A stretch of 64,000 bases of DNA from Pseudomonas frederiksbergensis (GCF_003732665.1 NZ_MOBP01000001.1:291466-355465); one strand, 5' to 3'. Shown: positions 16,295 to 27,309, counted from the first letter of the stretch. The notes: generated from the letters alone by a model not told the origin. Translations and numbers: made by a program.

Positions 16295-18037
16295 TTGAAT
16301 GCGACGACCATCAACAGCCTGTTCTTGATCGGCGCGTTGCTGGTAGGTGCGAGCATTCTGGTCAGTTCCCTTTCGTCCCGCCTCGGTATCCCGATTCTGG
16401 TGATTATCCTGGCTGTGGGCATGGCCGCTGGCGTCGATGGCGGCGGCATTATTTTCGATAACTACCCCACGGCCTATCTGGTCGGCAACCTCGCGTTGGC
16501 GGTGATTCTGCTCGATGGCGGCTTGCGCACCCGGGTCGCGAGTTTCCGCGTGGCGTTGTGGCCGGCGTTGTCCCTGGCCACGGTCGGCGTGTTGATCACC
16601 ACCGGGCTGACCGGCATGGCCGCCGCGTGGCTGTTCAACCTGAACATCATCCAGGGCCTGCTGATCGGCGCCATCGTCGGCTCTACCGACGCTGCAGCGG
16701 TGTTCTCGCTGCTGGGCGGCAAGGGCTTGAACGAGCGGGTGACCGCCAGCCTCGAAATCGAATCCGGCAGCAACGACCCGATGGCGGTGTTCCTCACCGT
16801 GACCCTGATCGACATGCTCGCCAGCGGCCAGACCGGCCTGCACTGGAGCCTGCTCGGCCACTTGGTGCGTGAATTCGGCATCGGTGGCGTGATCGGCCTC
16901 GGCGGCGGTTGGGTCATGCTGCAACTGGTCAACCGCATCAACCTGGCCAACGGCCTGTACCCGATCCTGGTAATTGCCGGCGGCCTGCTGGTGTTCGCCC
17001 TGACCAACGCCTTGCATGGCAGCGGTTTCCTCGCCGTTTACCTGTGCGGGCTGGTGATCGGCAACCGCCCGGTGCGCAGCCGCCACGGCATCCTGCATAT
17101 GCTCGACGGCATGGCCTGGCTGGCGCAGATCGGCATGTTTTTGGTGCTGGGCCTGCTGGTCACGCCTCACGACCTGCTGCCGATCGCCCTGCCCGCCCTG
17201 GGCCTGGCGCTGTGGATGATTCTGTTCGCACGGCCGCTGTCGGTGATGGTCGGCCTGCTGCCGTTCAAAGCCTTCCACGGTCGCGAAAAGGCCTTTATTT
17301 CCTGGGTTGGCCTGCGCGGCGCGGTGCCGATCATTCTGGCGGTGTTCCCGCTGATGGCCGGGCTGCCCCATGCCCAGCTCTACTTCAACCTCGCGTTCTT
17401 TATTGTGTTGGTGTCGTTGTTGGTGCAGGGCACGAGCCTGCCGTGGGTGGCCAAATTGTTGAAGGTGACGGTTCCGCCGGAGCCGGCACCGATCTCCCGC
17501 TCGGCCCTGGAAGTCCATGTCACCAGCGAGTGGGAGTTGTTCGTTTATCGCCTCGGTGCCGAGAAATGGTGCATCGGCTCGCCCCTGCGCGAACTGAAAA
17601 TGCCCGAAGGCACCCGGATCGCGGCACTGTTTCGTGGCCAGCAACTGCTCCATCCGTCGGGTAGTACGGTGCTGGAAGTCGACGATTTGCTTTGCGTGAT
17701 CGGCCATGAACACAACCTCCCAGCCCTTGGAAAGCTGTTCAGCCAGGCACCGCAACGGGGTCTGGATTTGCGGTTCTTTGGCGACTTCGTTCTCGAAGGA
17801 GACGCCCAGTTGGCCGCGGTTGCTGCCCTGTACGGGTTGAAAGTCGAAGGCATCGATCCGGACATGTCCCTGGCCCGTTTCATTGCCCAGAAGGTCGGCG
17901 GCGCGCCGGTCGTGGGTGACCAGGTGGAGTGGAACAACACCATTTGGACGGTCGCGGTCATGGAAGGGAACAAGATCGGCAAAGTGGGCGTCAGATTCCC
18001 CGAAGGAAGTCGCCCGGGCCCCGGGTTGTTCCTCTAA
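16295..18037 (+). CDS. nhaP2: NhaP2/CvrA-type potassium/proton antiporter
   Basis: The 580-residue product is a CPA1-family cation/proton antiporter, equal in length to E. coli CvrA/NhaP2 (578). About 12 membrane segments fill residues 1-385, with [36 protein letters not shown] and the core motif [12 protein letters not shown] carrying the Asp used for ion exchange. A cytoplasmic tail follows, with a TrkA-C/RCK-C domain (about 405-480) and a CorC/HlyC-type domain (about 490-575). The TTG at 16295 is chosen because it follows GGAG at 16283-16286 with good spacing and gives the family N-terminus [12 protein letters not shown]. The in-frame ATG at 16184 would add 37 unrelated residues. It probably adjusts cytoplasmic potassium under stress. 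Confidence 0.93.
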   Translation: MNATTINSLFLIGALLVGASILVSSLSSRLGIPILVIILAVGMAAGVDGGGIIFDNYPTAYLVGNLALAVILLDGGLRTRVASFRVALWPALSLATVGVLITTGLTGMAAAWLFNLNIIQGLLIGAIVGSTDAAAVFSLLGGKGLNERVTASLEIESGSNDPMAVFLTVTLIDMLASGQTGLHWSLLGHLVREFGIGGVIGLGGGWVMLQLVNRINLANGLYPILVIAGGLLVFALTNALHGSGFLAVYLCGLVIGNRPVRSRHGILHMLDGMAWLAQIGMFLVLGLLVTPHDLLPIALPALGLALWMILFARPLSVMVGLLPFKAFHGREKAFISWVGLRGAVPIILAVFPLMAGLPHAQLYFNLAFFIVLVSLLVQGTSLPWVAKLLKVTVPPEPAPISRSALEVHVTSEWELFVYRLGAEKWCIGSPLRELKMPEGTRIAALFRGQQLLHPSGSTVLEVDDLLCVIGHEHNLPALGKLFSQAPQRGLDLRFFGDFVLEGDAQLAAVAALYGLKVEGIDPDMSLARFIAQKVGGAPVVGDQVEWNNTIWTVAVMEGNKIGKVGVRFPEGSRPGPGLFL

Positions 18038-18072
18038 ACTGCCATTCTTTTCACCTAGCTCGATCGGTCTCT

Positions 18073-21000
18073 ATGCCAACCCTGCGCTCTTTGTTCGCCA
18101 TTGCCCTGTTGGGCCTGAGTCTCTCCATTGGTACGTTGCAAGCCGGCGAACCGCCGTCCAGCGAAGCCGTGCAGGGAAGCCTGGACCGGATTGCCGAGCG
18201 CAAACTGCCGGAAGCTGACCAGAAAGCCCTGCAATCGATTCTGCAGAACACGCTGACCCAGCTCACCAACAAGAGCGATTACGATCAGAAACTGATCGAT
18301 CTGAAGCAGCAACTGGCCACCGCGCCCAAGCAGAACATCGAGAATCAGCGTGAGCTGGCCCGGCTCAAGGCCACCAAAGTGGCGCCGATCGAGCAGCGCT
18401 ACGCCAACTCGTCGATCCAGCAACTCGAACAGATGCTGACCGACCGCTCCACCCAGCAAGGCGAGCTGCAAAAAGCCCTGGCCGAGGCCAACAGCCTGAT
18501 CATCACCGCCCAGACCCGCCCCGAGCGCGCCCAGGCCGAGATCGCCAGCAGCCAGACGCGCATCCAGCAGATCAACAACATCCTCAAGGCCGGCAAAGAC
18601 AACGGCAAGACCTTGAGCATCGAACAGCGTGACCAGCTCAACGCCGAACTCGCGGCACTGAATGCCCTGATCCCGCTGCGCCGCCAGGAATTGGCCGGCA
18701 ACAGCCAGTTGCAGGATCTGGGCAACAGCCAGCACGACTTGCTCTCGGAAAAAGTGGCGCGCCAGGATCAGGAAATCCAGGAGCTGCAAACCCTGATCAA
18801 CCAGAAGCGCCTGGCCCAGTCCCAAGAGACCGTGACCCAACAGTCCATCGAAGCGCAGAAGTCCGGCAGCAGCAGCTTGCTGGCCACTGAAAGCGCGATG
18901 AACCTGAAACTCTCCGACTACCTGCTCAAAAGCACCGACCGCCTCAACGAAGTCACCCAGCAGAACCTGCAAACCAAGCAGCAACTGGACAGCGTGACCC
19001 AGAGCGATTCGGCCCTGGACGAGCAAATCAACGTACTCAAGGGCAGCCTGCTGCTGTCGAAGATTCTCTATAAACAGAAACAGGCCCTGCCGCGCCTAAA
19101 GCTCGACCGCGACCTCGCGGACCAGATTGCCGACATTCGCCTGTATCAATTTGAAGTCAGCCAGCAACGGGAACTGCTCAGCAACCCGGCCGCGTACGTC
19201 GACAACCTGCTCGCGACCCAACCGCCAGAGCAAGTCACCCCGCAGTTGCGCAAGAACCTGCTGGAATTGGCCAACACCCGCGCCGACCTGCTGGAACGCC
19301 TGAACCGCGAACTGAGCGCGGTGCTCAACGAATCCATCACCCTGCAACTCAATCAGAAACAATTGCTCAGCACCGCGCAAAGCCTGCGGGCGACCCTCGA
19401 CGAGCAGATGTTCTGGATTCCGAGCAACAAGCCGCTGGACCTGGAATGGATGCGCGGCGTGCCGGAACGTCTGCAACGGCAGGTCACCACCCTGCCCTGG
19501 ACGTCCAGCCTGAGCGAGCTGAGCGATGGTCTGATCCAGCGACCGCTGCTGTTCCTGCCGTTGGTGTTGCTGATCGGCGCCCTGCTGTGGCGACGCAAAA
19601 GTCTGTATGCCCGACTGAACAAGGTTCACCAGGACATCGGCCACTTCAAGCGTGACAGCCAGTGGCACACGCCCCAGGCGATCCTGATCAATATCCTGCT
19701 GGCGATGCCGGTGGCGCTGGGCCTGGCCTTGTGTGGTCTGGCCTTGCAAATCGACGCCCGCGGGCAGAACGCCAACATGGGCGCGGCACTGATCCAGATG
19801 GGCCAGGCCTGGCTGGTGTTCTACACCGCTTACCGGATTCTCGCGCCGGGTGGAGTGGCCGAACTGCATTTCCGTTGGGAAAAACCCCAGGTCGAGTTCC
19901 TGCAAGGTTGGGTTCGACGTCTCGGATTGGTGGTCATGGCGTTGGTGGCGGTGGTGGCGGTCGCTGAACTGCAACCGGCGGCACTGGCGGATGACGTGCT
20001 CGGCATGCCGGTGGTGCTGACCTGTTATGCCTTAATGGCCTGGTTGCTCAGTCGCCTGCTGATCAGCAGCCCGACCCATGAAAGCGCTTCGCTGTTCCGC
20101 AAGGCCGTGGGGGTCATGTTCACGGTCCTGCCCGTCGCATTGTTCGTGGCGGTGTGCTTCGGCTATTACTACACCGCGCTGAAACTCAGCGACCGGTTGA
20201 TCAACACCCTGTACCTGCTGATGTTCTGGCTGGTGATCGAAGCCACGTTCGTCCGTGGTCTCAGCGTTGCGGCCCGGCGCCTGGCCTATCAGCGCGCCCT
20301 GGCCAAACGCCAGGCTGCCAAAGAGGCCGGCGATGGCGAAGCGGTGATCGAAGAGCCGACCCTGGACATCGAGAAGGTCAACGAACAGTCCCTGCGCCTG
20401 ATCCGTCTGGCCTTGCTCGGCGGTTTCATCGCGGCGCTGTACTGGGTCTGGTCGGACCTGATTTCGGTGTTCTCGTACCTGGACAACGTCACCCTCTACG
20501 AATACACCAGCGGCACCGGCGCCAACATGAGCATGGTGCCGATCAGCATCGGCGACATGCTCGGCGCGCTGATCATCATCGGTATCACCTTCGCCCTGGC
20601 GCGCAACTTGCCCGGTTTGCTGGAAGTGCTGGTGCTGTCCAAGCTGAATCTGGCCCAGGGCAGCGCCTACGCCACCACGACGCTGCTGTCTTACGTGATT
20701 GCCGGCGTCGGTTTCGTCTCGACCCTGTCCACCCTCGGCGTGAGCTGGGACAAGTTGCAATGGCTGGTGGCGGCGCTGTCCGTGGGACTCGGCTTCGGGA
20801 TGCAGGAGATCTTCGCCAACTTCATCTCCGGCATCATGATCCTGTTCGAACGCCCGGTGCGGATCGGCGACACCATCACCATCGGCAACCTGTCGGGCAC
20901 GGTGAGCAAGATCCGCATCCGCGCCACGACCATCACCGACTTCGACCGCAAGGACATCATTGTCCCGAACAAGACGTTCATCACCGGGCAACTGATCAAC

Positions 21001-21441
21001 TGGTCCCTGACCGACACCATCACCCGGGTAACCCTCAAGCTCGGCGTCGATTACGGTTCGGACCTGGACCTGGTCAAGTCGCTGTTGCTGCAAGCGGCCC
21101 GGGAAAACCCGCGAGTGCTCAAGGAACCCGAGCCCCACGTGTACTTCCTGAACTTCGGCGAAAGCACCCTCGACCACGAGTTGCGCATGCATGTGCGCGA
21201 CCTCGGCGACCGCAACCCGGTGCTCGATGAGGTCAACCGCTTCATCAACCATGAGTTCAAGAAGCAGCACATCAACATCTCGTTCCGGCAGATGGAGGTG
21301 TACCTGAAGAACCTCCACGGCCAGGAATACAAGTTGGTGCCGGTCGAGGAAGAGAACAAAACCATCCTCTCCCGCGAAGCGCCCCACGAAGCCCTGCGCG
21401 ACGACCCGATGCAAGAGCCGCCCGAGACCAAACTCGACTAA
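18073..21441 (+). CDS. mscK: Large mechanosensitive channel MscK (KefA type)
   Basis: The 1122-residue product matches E. coli MscK (1120). A signal peptide (LRSLFAIALLGLSLSIGTLQA) leads to a periplasmic region of about 460 residues, rich in Gln and coiled-coil repeats. About 11 membrane helices follow. The conserved MscS core (about 830-1090) has the pore helix LVAALSVGLGFGMQEIFANF, then the beta domain (ILFERPVRIGDTITIGNLSG) and the cytoplasmic C-domain. It opens on membrane stretch to release solutes. In E. coli the activity depends on external potassium. The gene lies just downstream of nhaP2 (35-bp gap), so the two are likely co-transcribed. MscM/YjeP is the alternative assignment, and the length and tail favour MscK. 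Confidence 0.9.
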   Translation: MPTLRSLFAIALLGLSLSIGTLQAGEPPSSEAVQGSLDRIAERKLPEADQKALQSILQNTLTQLTNKSDYDQKLIDLKQQLATAPKQNIENQRELARLKATKVAPIEQRYANSSIQQLEQMLTDRSTQQGELQKALAEANSLIITAQTRPERAQAEIASSQTRIQQINNILKAGKDNGKTLSIEQRDQLNAELAALNALIPLRRQELAGNSQLQDLGNSQHDLLSEKVARQDQEIQELQTLINQKRLAQSQETVTQQSIEAQKSGSSSLLATESAMNLKLSDYLLKSTDRLNEVTQQNLQTKQQLDSVTQSDSALDEQINVLKGSLLLSKILYKQKQALPRLKLDRDLADQIADIRLYQFEVSQQRELLSNPAAYVDNLLATQPPEQVTPQLRKNLLELANTRADLLERLNRELSAVLNESITLQLNQKQLLSTAQSLRATLDEQMFWIPSNKPLDLEWMRGVPERLQRQVTTLPWTSSLSELSDGLIQRPLLFLPLVLLIGALLWRRKSLYARLNKVHQDIGHFKRDSQWHTPQAILINILLAMPVALGLALCGLALQIDARGQNANMGAALIQMGQAWLVFYTAYRILAPGGVAELHFRWEKPQVEFLQGWVRRLGLVVMALVAVVAVAELQPAALADDVLGMPVVLTCYALMAWLLSRLLISSPTHESASLFRKAVGVMFTVLPVALFVAVCFGYYYTALKLSDRLINTLYLLMFWLVIEATFVRGLSVAARRLAYQRALAKRQAAKEAGDGEAVIEEPTLDIEKVNEQSLRLIRLALLGGFIAALYWVWSDLISVFSYLDNVTLYEYTSGTGANMSMVPISIGDMLGALIIIGITFALARNLPGLLEVLVLSKLNLAQGSAYATTTLLSYVIAGVGFVSTLSTLGVSWDKLQWLVAALSVGLGFGMQEIFANFISGIMILFERPVRIGDTITIGNLSGTVSKIRIRATTITDFDRKDIIVPNKTFITGQLINWSLTDTITRVTLKLGVDYGSDLDLVKSLLLQAARENPRVLKEPEPHVYFLNFGESTLDHELRMHVRDLGDRNPVLDEVNRFINHEFKKQHINISFRQMEVYLKNLHGQEYKLVPVEEENKTILSREAPHEALRDDPMQEPPETKLD

Positions 21442-21454
21442 CCGCCTTATCCCT

Positions 21455-22953
<1,499 letters not shown>

Positions 22954-22960
22954 TGGCCGA

Positions 22961-23323
22961 TCAATCCAGTGGATCAATAGCACTGACGACGCGGGCAACG
23001 ATGTCTGCCATCGTTACGTCATCAAGGCGTTCAATAAACTTGGCTGAGCCGTCTCGAACACGTTGCTCAATATCAAAACTGCGCACTTGGTTACACACAG
23101 CTACACCGTTTGTTTCGTGACCGGTAACGACCACCGCCAAACCAGAGTTTCGACTAAAACTCCCGCCGCTGGTCACGGGCACGGTCATGCTCACGCCCAG
23201 CGCATTGATTTCCCTTGGTGTGATCACAACAAAACGATGGCGGTTCATCATTTCTCTCCCGGCCACCGGGTTCGGGTCAATCCAAAAGACATCGCCCCGC
23301 TGCGGGGCCTGCCGACGAACCAT
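22961..23323 (-). CDS. MazF/PemK/ChpB-family endoribonuclease toxin
   Basis: The 120-residue protein has the PemK-like fold motifs: GDVFWIDPNPVAGREMMNRH near the N-terminus, the beta region ALGVSMTVPVTSGG, and VCNQVRSFDIEQR. Toxins of this family cut mRNA at short sequences and stop growth. Its ATG (23323-23321) overlaps the stop of the antitoxin gene by one base (TAATG), which supports a true toxin-antitoxin operon with antitoxin first. It ends seven bases from the convergent selO stop. The conserved PGE/PGR motif of many MazF proteins appears here as AGREM. The ChpB subgroup is the nearest match I recognise. Confidence 0.92.
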   Translation of the reverse strand: MVRRQAPQRGDVFWIDPNPVAGREMMNRHRFVVITPREINALGVSMTVPVTSGGSFSRNSGLAVVVTGHETNGVAVCNQVRSFDIEQRVRDGSAKFIERLDDVTMADIVARVVSAIDPLD

Positions 23324-23592
23324 TAACCCAACTCCCGGCCAACAGGATCACCATCGCGAGCCCATGCTGTCTGTTCGTTCAACTCGGCCAGTTCTTCTGA
23401 CCCCTGAAGCAATTCATCAAGGCTGTAACGCTTGCGGGTTATTTGCACAACCGGGCGAGCAATCAACTCGCCATCGACCACGTTGAGCTCCAACTGAGAA
23501 CCGACTTCAAGATGCAGCAATTTCAGCAAGGTTGGCGGGAGCGTAATAACGGCGGCACCGCCCTGGCGGCGTATTTTGGAAGTCACGGACAT
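23323..23592 (-). CDS. MazE-type antitoxin (AbrB-like DNA-binding domain)
   Basis: The 89-residue protein starts with a swapped-hairpin AbrB/MazE domain (SVTSKIRRQGGAAVITLPPTLL, LEVGSQLELNVVDGELIARP). Its acidic C-terminal tail (LDELLQGSEELAELNEQ) should wrap around and inhibit the toxin. The ATG at 23592 has GGAG seven bases upstream and gives the family start. The in-frame start at 23670 adds a cysteine-rich stretch unlike the family. The pair should repress its own operon, and a perfect inverted repeat 30 bases upstream is a likely operator. Confidence 0.92.
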   Translation of the reverse strand: MSVTSKIRRQGGAAVITLPPTLLKLLHLEVGSQLELNVVDGELIARPVVQITRKRYSLDELLQGSEELAELNEQTAWARDGDPVGRELG

Positions 23593-23621
23593 GAGATCAC
23601 TCCAATCCGAAAGGTGTGGGA

Positions 23622-23637
23622 TGTCGATGCCTCGACA
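23622..23637. promoter_or_regulatory. Candidate MazE operator palindrome
   Basis: TGTCGA and TCGACA form a perfect inverted repeat around TGCC, 30 bases upstream of the antitoxin start. That is where autorepression sites of toxin-antitoxin operons lie. The 269-bp divergent region 23593-23861 shows nothing else clear. Confidence 0.5.
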
Positions 23638-23861
23638 AGTGCAACAAAAGTAGCACGCAGATGAAAGCAACGCGAATTCCTCAAATCAAGAACGATAAAG
23701 GTTGAAGTTGCTTCCAGCGTAGCCATCGATTGCCCGTCGATCGCCAGGAAAATGTGAGTATTTGCGACACGCAGCATTCCCGCCTTGGACCTACTGCTTG
23801 ATAAACAAGAAGCGCAACTCCAAATCAGTTGCATTGATTACTCACTCTTATGGAGCGCGCC

Positions 23862-24296
23862 ATGTCCGACTCATTACTCATCCCCTGCCCCCACTGCAAC
23901 GGCCTCAACCGTATCCCCGCCGAGCGCCTGAGCGACCATCCGAAATGCGGCCGCTGCAAGGCTGAGGTGCTGCTGAGTAAGCCGTTCGAATTGAAGCAAG
24001 GTGATTACGCCAGTCAGATCAAGGGCGATTTGCCGTTGCTGGTGGATGTGTGGGCGGAGTGGTGTGGGCCGTGCAAGTCGTTTGCGCCGGTGTTCGAACA
24101 GGCGGCGGGGCAGTTGGCGGGCAAGTGTCGGCTGGCCAAGCTCGATAGTGAGGCGAATCAGCAGTTGTCGGCGCAGTTGGGGATTCGTTCGATTCCGAGT
24201 CTGATTCTGTTCAAGAACGGCCGGGAAGTGGCGCGCCAGAGCGGGGCGTTCCCGTTGCCGCAGTTGATGAGTTGGTTGCGTAGCCAGGGAATCTGA
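23862..24296 (+). CDS. trxC: Thioredoxin 2 (TrxC) with N-terminal zinc ribbon
   Basis: The 144-residue thiol-disulphide reductase reduces protein disulphides in the cytoplasm and is typically induced under oxidative stress. Two CxxC pairs near the N-terminus (CPHC and CGRC) form the zinc-binding domain that separates TrxC from TrxA. The thioredoxin domain follows, with active site WCGPC near residue 67 and the conserved cis-Pro in IRSIPSLILFKNG. E. coli TrxC has 139 residues. The ATG at 23862 follows GGAG with 6-base spacing, and an in-frame start 12 bases upstream is less well placed. Confidence 0.97.
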   Translation: MSDSLLIPCPHCNGLNRIPAERLSDHPKCGRCKAEVLLSKPFELKQGDYASQIKGDLPLLVDVWAEWCGPCKSFAPVFEQAAGQLAGKCRLAKLDSEANQQLSAQLGIRSIPSLILFKNGREVARQSGAFPLPQLMSWLRSQGI

Positions 24297-24316
24297 AGCC
24301 ACCCCGAATCAAAAAT

Positions 24317-24404
24317 GTGGGAGCGGGCTCGCTCGCGAAAGCGCAGTGTCAGTCGACATCAACATTGACTGATACACCGCTTTCGCGAGCAAGCCCGCTC
24401 CCAC
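24317..24404. repeat. REPIN (88 bp)
   Basis: Standard 88-bp copy between the convergent trxC and ParA-like genes, with one base change in the left core (GGGCTC for GGGCTT). Confidence 0.92.
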
Positions 24405-24429
24405 AGGGGTTCGGTGTTGCCTGCGGGAA

Positions 24430-25200
24430 TCAGGCGTTTTCCAGCAGGTTGTGCAGCTCGACAAACTGCTGGGTCAGTTTGTGTCGCGGATCAAGGTGGA
24501 TCAGCGGCGTATTCGCCTGATGCGACTCTCGCATGCGCACCGAGCTGCCCAGGTACACCGGCAACACCGGCAAACCTTCGGCGATCAGTTCGTCGAGGAT
24601 TTGCTGAGGCAGGCTCGCCCGGGCCTGGAACTGGTTGACCACGATGCCTTCGACTTCCAGGCCTTCGTTGTGGTCTTCCTTCAATTCTTCGATTTCCGCC
24701 AGCAAACCGTATAGCGCCTGACGAGAGAAACTGTCGCAGTCGAACGGGATCAGCACACGATCAGCGGCGATCAATGCTGATACCGCATAGAAGTTCAGCG
24801 CTGGCGGAGTGTCGAGGTAGATCCGGTCGTAGTCTTCGCTCAGCTCGTCGAGCAATTTGCGCAGCTTGTTGAACTTGTGTTTCGCCTCAAGCTTGGGCTG
24901 CAAGTCGGCCAGCTCAGCGGTGGCGGTAATGACGTGGAGGTTCTCGAACGGGGTTTCGTAGATATCCACCTGGTTTTTCTTCGAGAACGGCCCGGACGAC
25001 AGGGTCTGCTTGAAGAAATCGGCGATCCCCATGGGGATGTCATTGCCGGTCAGGCCGGTGAGGTACTGAGTGGAGTTGGCCTGGGCATCAAGATCCACCA
25101 ACAGGGTGCGATAGCCCTCGCTGGCACTGACCGCTGCCAGATTGCAGGCGATGCTGGACTTACCCACACCGCCCTTCTGATTGAACACCACGCGCCGCAT
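24430..25200 (-). CDS. ParA/Soj-family ATPase, stand-alone
   Basis: The 256-residue protein has the deviant Walker A motif KGGVGKSS right at the N-terminus, followed by [19 protein letters not shown] (Walker B) and the C-terminal switch regions. Such ATPases use dimer cycling on DNA or membranes to place chromosomes, plasmids or protein machines. No ParB-like partner is adjacent, which favours a cargo-positioning member over a partition pair. The ATG at 25200 gives the standard [11 protein letters not shown] start and is preferred over the one at 25221. It is divergent from the APE operon. Its cargo cannot be told from this window. Confidence 0.9.
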   Translation of the reverse strand: MRRVVFNQKGGVGKSSIACNLAAVSASEGYRTLLVDLDAQANSTQYLTGLTGNDIPMGIADFFKQTLSSGPFSKKNQVDIYETPFENLHVITATAELADLQPKLEAKHKFNKLRKLLDELSEDYDRIYLDTPPALNFYAVSALIAADRVLIPFDCDSFSRQALYGLLAEIEELKEDHNEGLEVEGIVVNQFQARASLPQQILDELIAEGLPVLPVYLGSSVRMRESHQANTPLIHLDPRHKLTQQFVELHNLLENA

Positions 25201-25403
25201 GTCAAAACCTCCGTGTATCAAAGAATGACCGAGTGTAGTAGTCCACGGCGTCGCTTAGCTACCTCGCAGGCATGGGGACTACACAGTCAGGTGCATTCTC
25301 CTGATGAAAAAAGCGGCGAACTCACGCGGTGATCGCAGACAGAACCGACAGACTGGCCCGCGCCGATGTGGATAATGGCCATACGACAGCTTTTTCGCGG
25401 ACC

Positions 25404-25422
25404 AAACGGTACATTCGTTTGC
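25404..25422. promoter_or_regulatory. Operator-like palindrome upstream of the APE operon
   Basis: CAAACG and CGTTTG form a perfect inverted repeat around a 7-base spacer, 19 bases upstream of the predicted -35 box. No dedicated regulator gene lies in the cluster. The 363-bp region 25201-25563 has no gene. Confidence 0.45.
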
Positions 25423-25440
25423 GCAAAGTGTAACCAGTAT

Positions 25441-25469
25441 TTGCTACACGCCCGTCGCACCGGGATAAT
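25441..25469 (+). promoter_or_regulatory. Predicted sigma-70 promoter of the APE operon
   Basis: TTGCTA (25441-25446) and GATAAT (25464-25469) are separated by exactly 17 bases. The site is about 95 bases before the first gene of the cluster and is the best promoter match in the gap. Confidence 0.55.
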
Positions 25470-25563
25470 GCGCGCCACTCGGCGTTAAGCGCCACGTACG
25501 GTCGGGCGCTGTTTTAGCGTCTGACCACGTCAAGGAAAGCCCGCAGGGGCGGGATGAATCTTT

Positions 25564-26283
25564 GTGATCAACTTCAACATCGCCCAATGGCGCGCATGGG
25601 CCCCTGGGCTCGAAAGCGTGGACGATTGGCAGGCCTGGAGCCGACAACCGGTCGTGCTCCCGTGCAGCGATGCCGCCCCCGACGTATCGTTTCTGCCGGC
25701 CATGCAGCGCAGACGACTCAGCCGCCTGGCGCGGATGGCCTTCAGTGTCGGCTGGCCGTTGGCCGATGGTCGGCAGGACCTACCGTTGGTCTTTATTTCC
25801 CGGCACGGCGAAACCCCGCGCACCTTCGATATTCTCAGCGACCTGGCGGCGGATCAGCCGTTGTCCCCGACCCAATTCAGCCTCTCGGTACATAACGCGA
25901 TTATCGGCTTGTGGTCGATCATGCGCGGCGAAACCAGCGAAATGACTGCTCTCGCCGCCGCTGGCGATGGGCTTGAACACGGCATGCTTGAGGTTGCGGC
26001 GCTGCTTTCGGAAGGCGCGCCCGCCGTGTTGCTGGTGGTCACTGAAGAACAACCGCCTGAAGCCTATTCGACCTGGATCGACGATGTGCCCTTCCCTTAC
26101 GCGGTCGGTCTGCTGCTCACCCCCGGGAATGACTGGCAGCTGTCCCTGAACAGCAACCCCGACGGATTGTCCAAAGCTCACTGGCCCCATGCCCTGAATC
26201 TCTTGCGTACCCTGCTCGGCCAGCAAACAACCTGCCAACATGCCTGGAAAAATCGTGTATGGACCTGGCAACGCAACCCGTAA
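25564..26283 (+). CDS. Truncated ketosynthase-like protein of the APE cluster
   Basis: This 239-residue protein resembles only the N-terminal half of a beta-ketoacyl synthase (ketoacyl-synt_2 type). It contains LPAMQRRRLSRLARMAF and FSLSVHNAIIGLWSIMRGE. Where ketosynthases have the active-site Cys (ACTSS), it has ALAAAGDG, and the chain ends before the two catalytic histidines. It therefore should not condense by itself. Proteins of this kind open many APE clusters and may act as a chain-length-factor-like partner of one ketosynthase. The start is GTG at 25564, with a poor ribosome-binding site (GGGAT about nine bases upstream). Its end overlaps the next gene by 25 bases. Confidence 0.85.
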   Translation: MINFNIAQWRAWAPGLESVDDWQAWSRQPVVLPCSDAAPDVSFLPAMQRRRLSRLARMAFSVGWPLADGRQDLPLVFISRHGETPRTFDILSDLAADQPLSPTQFSLSVHNAIIGLWSIMRGETSEMTALAAAGDGLEHGMLEVAALLSEGAPAVLLVVTEEQPPEAYSTWIDDVPFPYAVGLLLTPGNDWQLSLNSNPDGLSKAHWPHALNLLRTLLGQQTTCQHAWKNRVWTWQRNP

Positions 26284-27068
26284 TCGATAAAAACCGCGAC
26301 GCCTACTACTGGCGCCTGCTGGCCACCGCCGCGAGCTTCACCCTGTTCGGGTTGGGCGGGCTGTGCCTGCGTCTGCTGGTTTTCCCGCTACTGGGCTGCC
26401 TGCCCGGCGATGCCCTGGCCCATCGGCTGCGAGCACGGAAAATCGTCAGCCGCTGTTTCTGGTTTTTTGTCCGCTTCATGGCCCGCACCGGCGTGCTGAC
26501 CTACGACATCCAGGGCGCGGAAAAACTCGGGCGTCCGGGGCAGATGATCATCGCCAATCACCCGTCGCTGATCGATGTGGTGTTTTTGATCGGCCTGGTG
26601 CGCCACAGCAACTGCGTGGTCAAACAGAGTCTCTGGGACAACCCTTTCACTCGTGGCCCGCTGCGCCGCACCGAATACATCAGCAACGACGGCAGCATGG
26701 ACATGCTCGACGCCGCCGCCGACGCCCTGAAAAGCGGCCAGACCCTGATCATTTTCCCCGAAGGCACCCGCACCCAGCCTGGCCAGCCGCCGGCCTTTCA
26801 TCGGGGTGGCGCGGCCATTGCCCTGCGCGGTGCGAAAATCCTCACCCCGGTGGTTATCAAAGTCAGCCCGAGCACTTTGACCAAGGCCGAGCCCTGGTAT
26901 CGCATCCCAAAACGCCGCGTGCACTTCAGTTTCCGTGTGGGGGCCGATATAGACCCACAGGCCTTCGCTGCGCTGGGGCCAGCCCCCCAGGCTTCGCGCA
27001 AGCTCAACGATTACTTGCATCACTACTTTATTAAGGAGCTCGCCGAAGATGAGCGATCTACACCGTGA
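26259..27068 (+). CDS. Membrane-linked 1-acylglycerol-phosphate-type acyltransferase (PlsC-like)
   Basis: The 269-residue protein has a hydrophobic N-terminal segment (about 22-50) and the acyltransferase motifs NHPSLID (HX4D, about 98) and FPEGTR (about 166). The PlsC fold transfers an acyl chain from ACP or CoA to a hydroxyl. In an APE cluster the likely job is to attach the polyene acyl chain, or a fatty acid, to a glycerol- or sugar-based head group at the inner membrane. It overlaps the preceding gene by 25 bases and the following ACP gene by 20, so it is translated as part of a chain. Confidence 0.92.
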   Translation: MDLATQPVIDKNRDAYYWRLLATAASFTLFGLGGLCLRLLVFPLLGCLPGDALAHRLRARKIVSRCFWFFVRFMARTGVLTYDIQGAEKLGRPGQMIIANHPSLIDVVFLIGLVRHSNCVVKQSLWDNPFTRGPLRRTEYISNDGSMDMLDAAADALKSGQTLIIFPEGTRTQPGQPPAFHRGGAAIALRGAKILTPVVIKVSPSTLTKAEPWYRIPKRRVHFSFRVGADIDPQAFAALGPAPQASRKLNDYLHHYFIKELAEDERSTP

Positions 27069-27309
27069 TATCAAACTGCTGATCATCGATGCCCTGGGCC
27101 TCGAAGACATCAGCGTCGACGACATCGGCGACGACCAGACCCTGTTTGGCGAAGGCCTGGGGCTGGATTCGGTCGACGCCCTGGAACTTGGCCTGGCGAT
27201 CCAGAAAAAGTACGGGATCAAGATCGATGCCGACGCCAAGCACACGCGTAATCACTTCTCCAACGTGGCGAGCCTTGCGGCGTTCGTCACTGCAAAACAG
27301 GCAGCTTGA
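27049..27309 (+). CDS. Acyl carrier protein 1 of the APE cluster
   Basis: The 86-residue protein is a single ACP domain. The phosphopantetheine site is Ser in GLGLDSVDALELGLAI near residue 41, surrounded by acidic residues as usual. It overlaps the acyltransferase gene and is followed after nine bases by a second ACP gene. Aryl-polyene systems use two distinct ACPs. Which one carries the starter and which the growing chain cannot be decided here. Confidence 0.95.
   Translation: MSDLHRDIKLLIIDALGLEDISVDDIGDDQTLFGEGLGLDSVDALELGLAIQKKYGIKIDADAKHTRNHFSNVASLAAFVTAKQAA

Noticed and set aside
16226..17755. 509-residue frame opposite nhaP2, very rich in Gln, His and Arg
   Set aside because: The composition is that of an antisense translation of membrane helices, and no domain is recognised.
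25554..25895. Alternative frame starting with ATG before the truncated ketosynthase gene
   Set aside because: The product lacks any family match, whereas the GTG frame at 25564 gives a ketosynthase-like protein and overlaps the next gene properly.
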